A stretch of DNA of 40,709 nucleotides from Holophagaceae bacterium (lineage in GTDB: Bacteria > Acidobacteriota > Holophagae > Holophagales > Holophagaceae), in contig JAFNAB010000017.1 of NCBI GenBank assembly GCA_017859955.1, positions 1 through 40,709 on the forward strand, read 5' to 3'. Position numbers and translations under genes: made by a program. Shown here piece after piece: positions 1 to 7,088 of the stretch. Under the pieces are notes generated by a model, which was given only the letters and a program-made list of their open reading frames with translations, had not been told where the DNA came from and searched no databases. Position 1 is the stretch's first letter, and each line of letters opens with the position of its first letter.

Positions 1-298
1 CTGCAAGGTCTTCCACTTCGGCAATGCCATCGACATGCTGGACATCCTGCCCCAGATCCCCGCTGACTGCGTGGCCTGCGGCAACATCGACCCCTCCAAT
101 GTCATGCGCATGGGCAGCACCGAGATGGTCCGTGAGAAGGTCTCGGAACTCCTGGCCCAGACCGCTTCCTACAAGACCTTCGTGCTCTCCACCGGCTGCG
201 ACGTGCCCCCCGGCAGCCCCCAGGCCAACGTGGAGGAGTTCTTCACTACCCTTCAGGCCTACAACCGCGCCCTTGGGGCCACCGCCAAGGAGGCCTAA
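1..298 (+). CDS. Uroporphyrinogen decarboxylase-family protein (methyltransferase-like), 3' end only
   Basis: Only the last 98 or so codons are in the window; the frame is open from base 2 and ends with TAA at 296-298. The fragment reads CKVFHFGNAIDMLDILPQ and later STGCDVPPGSPQANVEEF. This matches the C-terminal part of the UROD/MtaA/MtbA fold, where a conserved Cys and the phrase (D)VPPGTPxENI close the barrel. In this superfamily, members are either heme-pathway decarboxylases or methylcobamide-dependent methyltransferases. The conserved glycine/cysteine context (STGCDVPPG) is more typical of the corrinoid methyltransferase-like branch, and an acetogen would use many such enzymes. The exact substrate cannot be decided from this fragment. 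A strong terminator follows directly, so this is the last gene of its transcript. Confidence 0.75.
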   Translation, partial: CKVFHFGNAIDMLDILPQIPADCVACGNIDPSNVMRMGSTEMVREKVSELLAQTASYKTFVLSTGCDVPPGSPQANVEEFFTTLQAYNRALGATAKEA

Positions 299-319
299 GG
301 CACTTTCTGATTTCCTCCA

Positions 320-353
320 GGGGATCCTGCGCGAGCAGGGTCCCCGTTTTTTT
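320..353 (+). terminator. Rho-independent terminator after the UROD-family gene
   Basis: An 11-bp stem (320-330 with 335-345, one G-T pair) closes a GCGA tetraloop and is followed by seven T at 347-353. It lies 21 bp after the stop codon of the UROD-family gene and 54 bp before aroC, so aroC must have its own promoter in 354-407. Confidence 0.9.
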
Positions 354-407
354 GTACAGCCTTGGAAAGGAAGGCCGGGCGGTGTACTTTTCGTTCAGGG
401 AGTTCTG

Positions 408-1412
408 ATGAACACGTTCGGTCGGCTTTTCCGCATCTCTATCCTTGGTGAGTCCCACGGGGCCTGTGTCGGCGTTCTCCTGGACGGTGTCCCCGCCGGG
501 TTGGCCCTCTCGGACGACGACTTCACAGCGGATATGGAACGCCGCAAGGGGGGCAAGGCTCCGGGGACCACTCCCCGTCAGGAGGAGGACAAGCCCATCC
601 TGCAGACGGGCTTCTTCGAAGGTCGCACCACCGGAGCACCCTTGCTCGTGCTCTTCGAGAACCGCAACACCCGTTCCGGCGCCTATGAAGGACTCCAGAA
701 CACCCCTCGTCCCGGCCATGCGGACTGGGTGGCCCAGAAGAAATACGGCGGCTTCGCGGACATGCGGGGCAGCGGTCACTTTTCGGGCCGTCTCACGGCG
801 GGCCTGGTGGCGGCGGGAGTCATCGCCAAGAAGCTGATGGAGCCCATCCGGATCGAGGCCACGCTTCTTGAAGTGGGCGGGCGAACGGACATTGCCCAGG
901 CCGTGGCCGAAGCCATGGCCGCCGAGGACTCCGTCGGGGGGCTGGTGGAATGCCGGGTCAAGGGCCTCCCTGCGGGCCTGGGCGAGCCCTTCTTCGATTC
1001 CGTGGAATCCCTTCTGGCACACGGGGCCTTCGCCATCCCGGCCATCAAGGCCATCGAGTTCGGGGACGGTTTTGCGGCCGCCAGGGCCCGGGGCAGCGAG
1101 TTCAACGATGCCATTGAGAATGTGGAGGGTCATACCCGCACCAACCGCTCCGGGGGAATCAACGGCGGCATTTCCAACGGCAATGAGCTGGTCTTCCGGG
1201 TGGCGGTGAAGCCCACCTCCAGCATCAACGCCGTCCAGCGCACGGTGGACATGACGACCGGAGAGCAGACCGACCTGTCGGTGGGCGGACGCCACGACGC
1301 CTGCATTGCGCTCCGGGTACCGGTGGTGCTGGAGGCCATGACGGCTATGGTGCTGGCGGATCTGCTGCTACAGGAAGGCTGGATCCCACGGGTCCTGAGG
1401 GTTGAAGCTTAG
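408..1412 (+). CDS. aroC: Chorismate synthase
   Basis: Converts 5-enolpyruvylshikimate-3-phosphate to chorismate, the last common step of aromatic amino acid and folate-precursor synthesis, using reduced FMN. The ATG at 408 (MNTFGRLFRISILGESHG) gives the family N-terminus; the open frame extends further upstream but without family similarity. Signatures visible are GESHG near residue 14, TTGAPL, RPGHAD, the GSGHFSGRLTAG segment, GGINGGISNG followed by VAVKPTSSI, and VGGRHDACIALR near the C-terminus. At 334 residues it is slightly shorter than most family members (about 350-390) but all conserved blocks are present in order. It stands alone between the terminator at 320-353 and the convergent MetE-like gene, whose stop codon overlaps its end by four bases. 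Confidence 0.96.
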   Translation: MNTFGRLFRISILGESHGACVGVLLDGVPAGLALSDDDFTADMERRKGGKAPGTTPRQEEDKPILQTGFFEGRTTGAPLLVLFENRNTRSGAYEGLQNTPRPGHADWVAQKKYGGFADMRGSGHFSGRLTAGLVAAGVIAKKLMEPIRIEATLLEVGGRTDIAQAVAEAMAAEDSVGGLVECRVKGLPAGLGEPFFDSVESLLAHGAFAIPAIKAIEFGDGFAAARARGSEFNDAIENVEGHTRTNRSGGINGGISNGNELVFRVAVKPTSSINAVQRTVDMTTGEQTDLSVGGRHDACIALRVPVVLEAMTAMVLADLLLQEGWIPRVLRVEA

Positions 1413-2530
1413 ACTTCGCCCCAGATCGCCTCGGCGGTCTTCACCACGAGTTCCAGCTTGCGTTTCTGATCCTCCTCTGTGATGGTGTTGCCTTCCTCGG
1501 TGGAGGCGAAGCCGCACTGGGGCGCAATGCCGAGCTGATCCATATCCGCGTAGCGGGAAGCCTCTTCGAATCGGCGTTTCAGGTCATCAAGGCTTTCCAG
1601 GAGCCCGGTTTTGGTGGTGATGAAGCCCGGGTAGACCCGCTGGGATCCCTTGGCAAGGTATCTCAGGGGTTCCAGTCCCCCCGCCCGATCGGTGTCGTAC
1701 TCCAGGAAATAGATGTCGGCCCCGATCTGGTTGAAGATGGCGTCTGCCACCCGGTCATAGGGGCCATCCGCGATCCAGGTTGACTTGTAGTTGCCCCGGC
1801 AGATGTGCATGCCGATCCGCATGTCAGCCGGGCGCTTCGCGATGGCTTCGTGCATCATCCAGGCGTAGCGCTGGATCAGCCAGTCGGGGTCCTGTCCTTC
1901 CTGCCACTTCTGTTCACGGATATGGGGGTCGCAGAGGTGGGCGAAGAAGATGTCGTCCAGCTGGAGATAACGGCATCCCGCCTCGTAGAACTTCTGCACG
2001 GCCTTGGCGTAGGTCCGCGCGATCTCCGCGAAGAGGAACTCCGGATCCCGATATTCCGGAGGGTGGATATCGGCCTTGGCGGTGCGGAAATGGCAGCAGC
2101 TCGGACCCGGGATGGAAATCTTCGGGATTACCCGAGTTTGGTCGGCCAGGAACTTGAAATGTTCCAGCATCGGGTGATCGTCCGGGAAGTCGAGCCTACC
2201 CGTGATGGTGGGGAAGGTGGGGCGCAGGTTGACGCCGTGGAACTGGACGCCTGCGGCGGGTTCGCGCTGCACCAGTTCAAGGCCTTCCAGGGCACCCATG
2301 AAGTCGTAGTGCCAGAAGGAACGGCGGACCTCCCCGTCGGTGACCACCGGGAGCCCGATGTCTTCCTGGAGGCGGATGAGTTCGGTGACCGCGGTGTCTT
2401 CGATGCTCTTCAATTCTTCAGCTGAGCAGGTTCCCTCCTCGAAGTGCTGTCTTCGGGCCTGTTTGACTGCGCTGGGGCGTAAAAGCGAACCGACGTGGTC
2501 CGCACGGTGGAGTCGGGGGCTGGATGGCAC
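1409..2530 (-). CDS. Cobalamin-independent methionine synthase family protein (MetE C-terminal domain type)
   Basis: A 373-residue stand-alone version of the MetE catalytic (C-terminal) domain. The four zinc ligands expected for MetE are visible: His and Cys in GMHICRGN, Glu in FLEYDTDRAG and Cys in QCGFAST. The N-terminal RADHVGSLLRP motif is typical of the YxjG/YxjH-like subfamily. Such proteins transfer a methyl group to a thiol; the donor in short forms is often uncertain (methyl-THF, methylcobamide or S-methyl compounds). I choose GTG at 2530 because AAGGAGG sits just 5' of it on the minus strand and the family homology starts a few residues later; the open frame reaches an ATG at 2656, but those 42 extra residues are proline/serine-rich and lack a good ribosome site. 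Diverges from the thioredoxin-like gene. Specific substrate not determinable. Confidence 0.85.
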   Translation of the reverse strand: MPSSPRLHRADHVGSLLRPSAVKQARRQHFEEGTCSAEELKSIEDTAVTELIRLQEDIGLPVVTDGEVRRSFWHYDFMGALEGLELVQREPAAGVQFHGVNLRPTFPTITGRLDFPDDHPMLEHFKFLADQTRVIPKISIPGPSCCHFRTAKADIHPPEYRDPEFLFAEIARTYAKAVQKFYEAGCRYLQLDDIFFAHLCDPHIREQKWQEGQDPDWLIQRYAWMMHEAIAKRPADMRIGMHICRGNYKSTWIADGPYDRVADAIFNQIGADIYFLEYDTDRAGGLEPLRYLAKGSQRVYPGFITTKTGLLESLDDLKRRFEEASRYADMDQLGIAPQCGFASTEEGNTITEEDQKRKLELVVKTAEAIWGEV

Positions 2531-2670
2531 GGAACCCTCCTTTCCCAACTTGTCGGCTGGTTCAGACTGGGGCTTGGGAAAGGGACTGGCTTTGGTGGGT
2601 TTGGCACTTGAATGAATCCGCAGACCATGACAATTCCCTTTGTCTGAATCTGTCATCGCTTCTGGCTTCA

Positions 2671-2683
2671 GGTATCTAATACC
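2671..2683. promoter_or_regulatory. Short inverted repeat between divergent genes
   Basis: GGTAT-CTA-ATACC, a 5-bp perfect dyad, lies 15 bp 5' of the thioredoxin-like start and within the 167-bp divergent spacer with the MetE-like gene. It could be an operator, but it is short and unproven. I see no SAM or cobalamin riboswitch signature in this spacer. Confidence 0.2.
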
Positions 2684-2697
2684 GCATAGGAGTGATC

Positions 2698-3267
2698 ATG
2701 CCCCGACCCCCCTTGCTCGCCCAAATCGACTGGCAGGTAGTTTTCGCATCTGGCACAAGCTACCTTGAGTGGGTGGCGGCAGCCGAGTCCAAGGAAAAAG
2801 CCCATCAATTGGAGGCCAATCTGCAGTCCATGGTGCTTGAGCCCCAGGCGCGAGGCTACCTGGGGAGTCTCCCCCGGAAGATCCGTGTGGTGGCCATTGC
2901 CGAGGACTGGTGCGGGGATGTGGTGCGCCATGTTCCCGTGTTGCGATCCCTGGAGGAGGCAGCCCCCAACCTGGAGGTTCGATTCATCCCCAGGCATCAA
3001 TGGCCGGACGTCTTCACCCGCTTTCTCACCAATGGTGGAGAGGCGATTCCCAAGTTCATCTTCCTCAATGAGAACTGGGTGGAATGCGCCAACTGGGGTC
3101 CTATGCCGGAGGCCTGCCGGGAGCTCATCGCCAGGGGAAAGGCCGCCGGTGATCCAGTCGGTGCCCGTCAGCGGGTGGCGGCGCTGTACGAGGCGGATCC
3201 ACGGCGGCGATCAGTAATCACCGAACTGCTTCGATGCCTGGATATCGCCTCTACGGTTCAGGTTTAG
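2698..3267 (+). CDS. Thioredoxin-fold protein with a single active-site cysteine
   Basis: A 189-residue cytoplasmic protein. The region IRVVAIAEDWCGDVVRHVP (around residues 62-80) has the beta-strand followed by W-C of a thioredoxin active site, and GGEAIPKFIFLNEN supplies the cis-proline segment. The second cysteine of CxxC is absent (WCGDV), so it cannot act as a classical two-cysteine disulfide reductase; monothiol exchange or a structural role is possible. The family resembles the thioredoxin proteins of unknown role found in Firmicutes and Acidobacteria. Start: ATG at 2698 has AGGAG five bases upstream; a GTG six bases earlier is in frame but lies inside that ribosome site. Its 3' end overlaps the convergent GGDEF gene by 17 bp. 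Confidence 0.75.
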   Translation: MPRPPLLAQIDWQVVFASGTSYLEWVAAAESKEKAHQLEANLQSMVLEPQARGYLGSLPRKIRVVAIAEDWCGDVVRHVPVLRSLEEAAPNLEVRFIPRHQWPDVFTRFLTNGGEAIPKFIFLNENWVECANWGPMPEACRELIARGKAAGDPVGARQRVAALYEADPRRRSVITELLRCLDIASTVQV

Positions 3268-4309
3268 CCACTTCCACCCGATTCCGGCCAGATGCCTTGC
3301 CCTGGTAGAGGGCTTCATCGGCCTTCCCCAGGGCCTGGGTGAAGCTGCTTCCGGAGCCCCCCTGGGCAACGCCCAGGGTGATGGTGACGGGGATGGGCTT
3401 TCCGTCGAAATTGAGCACGAGTTGGGAAACCTGCTTCCGGATGCGCTCGGCGACTTCCAGGCCCGCCGTCAAGGTGGTTTCGGGGAGGAGGAGGAGGAAT
3501 TCTTCGCCTCCCCATCGGGCCACCTGATCTTCGGCGCGGACAGAAGCCAGCAGGCATTCCGCCACCGCCTTCAGGGCCAGGTCACCCCCGGCATGGCTAT
3601 GTTGATCGTTGATGGCCTTGAAATGGTCCAGGTCCCCCAGGATCACCAGGAATGGACGCTGGTGGCGCTCGTGGCCGTTCTGGACCACGGCGGCCATCTC
3701 CTCCATCCTGCGGCGGTTCAGGAGCCCCGTCAGGGGATCGGTGGTAGCCATATCGACCAGGGACCGGGTCAGGATGCCCAGTGTTCTTTCGCTCTGGTAG
3801 CTGATGGCGGAGATGAAGACGCAGAGGCCAACGATGTTCATGGTTCGCACGGTATGAAGAGCCCCGGGGGGTAGGGGCCAAAGGGGGCTCATGGCTCGGG
3901 TCCAGGGGTCAATGACCACGAAGAGGACGATGATGGCCAGAGCCATCGCCGTTTTCCTGGCCAATTTGAAACGCTTGTATCCGGAAGGCATGCTGAGCAA
4001 TGACAGAGCATAGAGGTGGAATTCCGCATCGGTTCCCACGCCCCGCATAGCCAGTATTGAATACCCTATTACGAAAAAAACAACAAACAACTCATACATC
4101 TCTTTGCTGCGCCAGGGCAAGCGGGATAGGGCCCAGCCCTGGATGATCAGAGTGATGCCGGTGAGGGTCGCCATGGCCCAAAGGCCTAGTGTGAGGAATG
4201 TGACCAGGAACAGGAGGTAGAGCACGGTGGACACCTGCCCCCCCTGGCGGCAGAAACGCCAGTAGTGGTCTGCGACAACGGGATGCTCACCGGCAGGGGG
4301 TGGCGACAT
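3251..4309 (-). CDS. Membrane-anchored diguanylate cyclase (GGDEF domain)
   Basis: A 352-residue protein with several hydrophobic segments in residues 26-170 (roughly 26-62, 72-88, 119-134, 153-170) followed by a GGDEF domain. The catalytic signature is GGEEF at 267-271, and an RxxD inhibitory site (RAED, 258-261) sits exactly five residues before it, so product inhibition by c-di-GMP is expected. DPLTGLLNRR at about 191 marks the start of the domain. It should make c-di-GMP from two GTP in response to a signal sensed in or through the membrane; the sensor part is not a family I recognise. ATG at 4309 is chosen over the in-frame start at 4426 because GGAGG lies eight bases upstream and the extra 39 residues show no conserved features. 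In a flagellated cell it probably takes part in motile/sessile switching. Confidence 0.9.
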   Translation of the reverse strand: MSPPPAGEHPVVADHYWRFCRQGGQVSTVLYLLFLVTFLTLGLWAMATLTGITLIIQGWALSRLPWRSKEMYELFVVFFVIGYSILAMRGVGTDAEFHLYALSLLSMPSGYKRFKLARKTAMALAIIVLFVVIDPWTRAMSPLWPLPPGALHTVRTMNIVGLCVFISAISYQSERTLGILTRSLVDMATTDPLTGLLNRRRMEEMAAVVQNGHERHQRPFLVILGDLDHFKAINDQHSHAGGDLALKAVAECLLASVRAEDQVARWGGEEFLLLLPETTLTAGLEVAERIRKQVSQLVLNFDGKPIPVTITLGVAQGGSGSSFTQALGKADEALYQGKASGRNRVEVAKPEP

Positions 4310-4378
4310 CAATGATTCCTCCGTCCCCAGTGTCGGCTGTGGGGTGGGGGGTGCAACCCGTACAGGGGGTATTCTGTT

Positions 4379-4429
4379 AGTGTGGTGGCCCGGAATAACT
4401 GGGACCAGTCCAAGACGGGCCACCACACT
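4379..4429. repeat. 14-bp perfect inverted repeat with a nested inner dyad
   Basis: The arms are 4379-4392 (AGTGTGGTGGCCCG) and 4416-4429, perfectly complementary, with a 23-nt spacer. Inside the spacer is a second dyad, ACTGG at 4398-4402 and CCAGT at 4405-4409. It lies between the divergent diguanylate cyclase and tcdA. No T-run follows on either strand, so it is not a standard terminator; operator, RNA structure or a small palindromic element are possible. Confidence 0.6.
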
Positions 4430-4435
4430 TCCATC

Positions 4436-4511
4436 GGGGCATGGCCCCTTTGGCGGGAAGCACGCGGTGCGTGCTTTTCTGTCACCCCCTTGGGGGCACT
4501 GCCTGCCCCCA
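4436..4511. repeat. Cluster of three further hairpins upstream of tcdA
   Basis: In order: GGGGC/GCCCC at 4436-4448; an 8-bp stem AAGCACGC/GCGTGCTT at 4458-4476 with a 3-nt loop and two more T; and two mutually exclusive stems, CCCCC/GGGGG at 4485-4496 versus TGGGGGCA/TGCCCCCA at 4491-4511. The competing stems resemble an attenuator arrangement, but no leader peptide was identified. The 4458-4478 hairpin could be a weak plus-strand terminator. Confidence 0.45.
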
Positions 4512-4592
4512 AACCCCTGCCCAATGTCGTGTCAGGTCCGACTATAACGGTCCGCATTTCACTGGGAAACTACACTTGGAGAAGGAACGGGC

Positions 4593-5366
4593 ATGTCCTA
4601 CACGCTCTCGAGAACGGAACTCCTGCTGGGGGCTGAGGCCCTGGAACGGCTCAGGAACAGTAGGGTGGCCATTTTCGGCGTGGGAGGGGTGGGCAGCCAC
4701 GCGGCGGAGGCCCTGGTCCGCAGCGGCGTGGGACGCTTTGTCCTCGTGGACCACGACTGCATCTGCCTGAGCAATGTCAATCGGCAGATCCACGCCACCC
4801 GGAAAACCGTGGGACAGGTCAAGGTGGAGGCCATGAAGGCCCGGATGCTGGAGATCAATCCGGAGGCCGAGATCGAGGCCATCCGTGACTTCTACAACCC
4901 TGGCAGGGCCGACGAGCTGATCGGCACGGGGCTCGACTACATCCTGGATTGCATCGACACGGTCACCGGCAAGCTGGACCTCATCCAGGAAGCCAAGCAA
5001 CGGGAGATCCCCATCATCAGCGCCATGGGGGCCGGGAACAAGCTGGATCCCACGGGCTTCGAGGTGACTGACCTCTCCAAGACAGAGAACTGCCCCCTGG
5101 CCAAGATCCTGCGCAAGGAACTGCGCAAGCGCGGTGTCCGACATCTCAAAGTGGTGTATTCCCGGGAAGAGGCCCTGGTGCCGGACCAGGGGGTGGACCC
5201 GGGCTGCCCCGAGGACTGCAGCTGCCCGAAAAAGGGCGAGCCCGCCATCACCTCCCGCCGCCAGCTGCCGGGGAGCGTGTCCTTCGTCCCCGGGGTCGTG
5301 GGCATGATCATGGCGGGGGAAGTCATCAAGGACCTGATCAAAAAACACAGCGGCGAAGGAGTTTAG
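4593..5366 (+). CDS. tcdA: tRNA threonylcarbamoyladenosine dehydratase (ThiF/E1-like)
   Basis: A 257-residue E1-like adenylating enzyme that cyclises N6-threonylcarbamoyladenosine at position 37 of tRNA in an ATP-dependent reaction. The nucleotide-binding loop GVGGVGSHAAEAL is at about 29-41, followed by VDHDCICLSNVNRQ with the conserved acidic and Arg/Gln residues, and the C-terminal half has SRRQLPGSVSFVPGVVG. The cysteine-rich segment CPEDCSCPKK (about 208-217) occurs in many TcdA proteins. GGAGAAGGA lies 8-16 bases before the ATG. The ThiF and MoeB branches are alternatives, but no thiS or moaD neighbour is present and the RQ..GS.. C-terminal motif fits TcdA. Four bases separate its stop from the start of the following pseudogene. 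Confidence 0.9.
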   Translation: MSYTLSRTELLLGAEALERLRNSRVAIFGVGGVGSHAAEALVRSGVGRFVLVDHDCICLSNVNRQIHATRKTVGQVKVEAMKARMLEINPEAEIEAIRDFYNPGRADELIGTGLDYILDCIDTVTGKLDLIQEAKQREIPIISAMGAGNKLDPTGFEVTDLSKTENCPLAKILRKELRKRGVRHLKVVYSREEALVPDQGVDPGCPEDCSCPKKGEPAITSRRQLPGSVSFVPGVVGMIMAGEVIKDLIKKHSGEGV

Positions 5367-5370
5367 CCCC

Positions 5371-5867
5371 ATGGACAGCATCGGAATACTCGGACTCGGG
5401 ATCATTGGAAGTGCATGGGCGGAACGCTACGCCTCTGCCGGGCGGTTGGGGGGCGTCTGGAACCGTTCGGTCAAGGCGGATCAGCCCGGTTGGCAGGAGT
5501 CCGTCAGGCCGCCTCCATCAAGCTGGCCATGAACCTGAACCTGGCCATCCAGATGGAAGGCTTCGTGGAGAGCCTCAGCTTCGCCCGCCGGGCCGGGATT
5601 TCCGACGATCTCTACTTCCAGATCCTCTCCCGGAACATGGGGCACTCCCCCCTCATCGACCTGAAGGAGCCCAAACTGCGTCAGGGGGACTTCTCTCCCC
5701 AGTTCTCGGTCAAGCACATGGCGAAGGACACCCGTCTGGCCAGCGCCGCCGCTGGCGGATCGGTCTATCCCCTGCTGGAGGCGGTCCGGGAGCGGCTGGC
5801 TGGTGCTGAGGCGCAGGGGCTTGGGGATGCGGACTATTGTGCGCTGCTTCAGCTCCTGGAGGGCTGA
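5371..5867 (+). pseudogene. 3-hydroxyisobutyrate dehydrogenase-like gene with a large internal deletion
   Basis: From the ATG at 5371 (AAGGAG upstream) frame 1 encodes the first Rossmann beta-alpha-beta with GLGIIGSAWAERY and VWNRS, then runs to a TGA at 5530. Frame 3 takes over at about 5500: QAASIKLAMNLNLAIQ, which carries the catalytic-lysine segment of the family, then the helical C-terminal domain through DFSPQFSVKHMAKD and GLGDADYCALL to the TGA at 5865-5867. An intact family member has about 285-295 residues; here about 165 codons remain. The missing part, roughly 125 residues, is the second half of the NAD-binding domain and the catalytic VSGG segment. A deletion that also changed frame explains this; a single sequencing error does not. 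Not expected to make an active enzyme. Confidence 0.8.
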
Positions 5868-5884
5868 AACAGCACCCGGAAAGC

Positions 5885-7063
5885 CTACGCGACCTTCTCC
5901 CGGGGAAAGGTCTTCCAAAAGGCCAGGGCGCCGACGCAGAGCAGGATGGAGAGGGTGGAGACGCCCCTCCATCCTGCGGTGTGCCAGGCGGCCATGGCCA
6001 GGGCGGCCCCCAGACTTCCGCCCAGGAACATGCCCACCATGAAGATCGTGTTGACCCGGTTCTTGGCCTCGGGCCGTAGGCTGTAAATCAACTGCTGATG
6101 GGCGATGAGTGAACTCTGGGCCCCGAAATCCAGGAGGATGACCCCCACCACCAGTCCGGTGAGGGAAATCCAGTTCGCCAGGATCAGCCAGGCCACCAAG
6201 GCGGAGGAAACCCCGAGCATGACCACCGGGCGGAAGCCCCGCTTATCGGCTTGGCGGCCCGCCAGGGGAGCGGCCAGGATGCCGATGGTGCCCACGACTC
6301 CGAAGAGCCCGGCGGTGGCTGCGCCCCGCAGGAGGGGGGGCTGTTCCAGGTGCAGGGCCAGGATGGTCCAGAAGGCATTGAAGACCATGAAGAGGCAGGT
6401 CTGGGTGAAGGTTGCGTGACGGAGCCGGGGCTCATCCTTCCAGATCCGGCCCATGGAGCTCAGCAGAGCACCGTAGCCCATGGAAGCAGTCGGCGGGAGA
6501 ACGGGCAGGATGCGGGTGGAGAGTGCCCCCAGGATCGCCAGGGGGACCCCGATCCAGAACATGGCCCGCCACCCCAGGTGGGTGGCTACGAAGCCCGCCA
6601 GGGTGCGGCTCAGTAGGACACCGCAGAACAGGCCGCCCATGATGCTCCCCACCACGGCTCCCCGCCGTTCATCGGTGGCCAGGGCTGCGCCGAGGGGGAC
6701 GATCTGCTGGACGACCGAGGCCGCCCCCCCGATGAAGAAGGAGACGATAAGGAGGACCTGTCCGTTGGGTGCCAGGGCAGCCAGGGCCAGGGCGAGGGCC
6801 ATGGCCAGGAACTGGGCCATGATCAGGGTCCGCCGCTGCAGAAGGTCCCCCAGGGGCACCAGGAACAGGAGGCCCGCAGCGTAGCCGAAAAGGGTCAGGG
6901 TGGGGATGAGATGGCAGCTCGATCCTTCCGGGAAGGAGCGGCCGATAACCCCCAGCATGGGCTGGTTGTAATAGAGATTGGCCACCCCCATGGCCGTGAT
7001 GAGGGCCAGGAGGAAGACCAGGCCCCTGCTGATACCCTGCCCCGGGCGGTGACTTGTCGTCAT
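5885..7063 (-). CDS. MFS transporter, 12-TM drug/metabolite efflux type
   Basis: A 392-residue integral membrane protein with alternating hydrophobic segments along its whole length, as expected for 12 helices. The first helix region has ANLYYNQPMLG, a motif common in the YgaY/YdeE-like MFS clade. The loop between helices 2 and 3 has PLGDLLQRRTL (motif A variant) and the corresponding C-terminal loop has PLAGRQADKRGFRPV. GGAGGG lies about seven bases before the ATG. It starts 25 bp after the stop of lon on the same strand, so it may be read from the lon transcript. Substrate unknown. Confidence 0.88.
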   Translation of the reverse strand: MTTSHRPGQGISRGLVFLLALITAMGVANLYYNQPMLGVIGRSFPEGSSCHLIPTLTLFGYAAGLLFLVPLGDLLQRRTLIMAQFLAMALALALAALAPNGQVLLIVSFFIGGAASVVQQIVPLGAALATDERRGAVVGSIMGGLFCGVLLSRTLAGFVATHLGWRAMFWIGVPLAILGALSTRILPVLPPTASMGYGALLSSMGRIWKDEPRLRHATFTQTCLFMVFNAFWTILALHLEQPPLLRGAATAGLFGVVGTIGILAAPLAGRQADKRGFRPVVMLGVSSALVAWLILANWISLTGLVVGVILLDFGAQSSLIAHQQLIYSLRPEAKNRVNTIFMVGMFLGGSLGAALAMAAWHTAGWRGVSTLSILLCVGALAFWKTFPREKVA

Positions 7064-7088
7064 GCGATCGCCCTCCCGGGGAGTGGGC

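Noticed and set aside
2531-2697. Possible SAM or cobalamin riboswitch before the MetE-like gene
   Set aside because: None of the conserved core motifs of these riboswitches could be found; only a 5-bp dyad is present.
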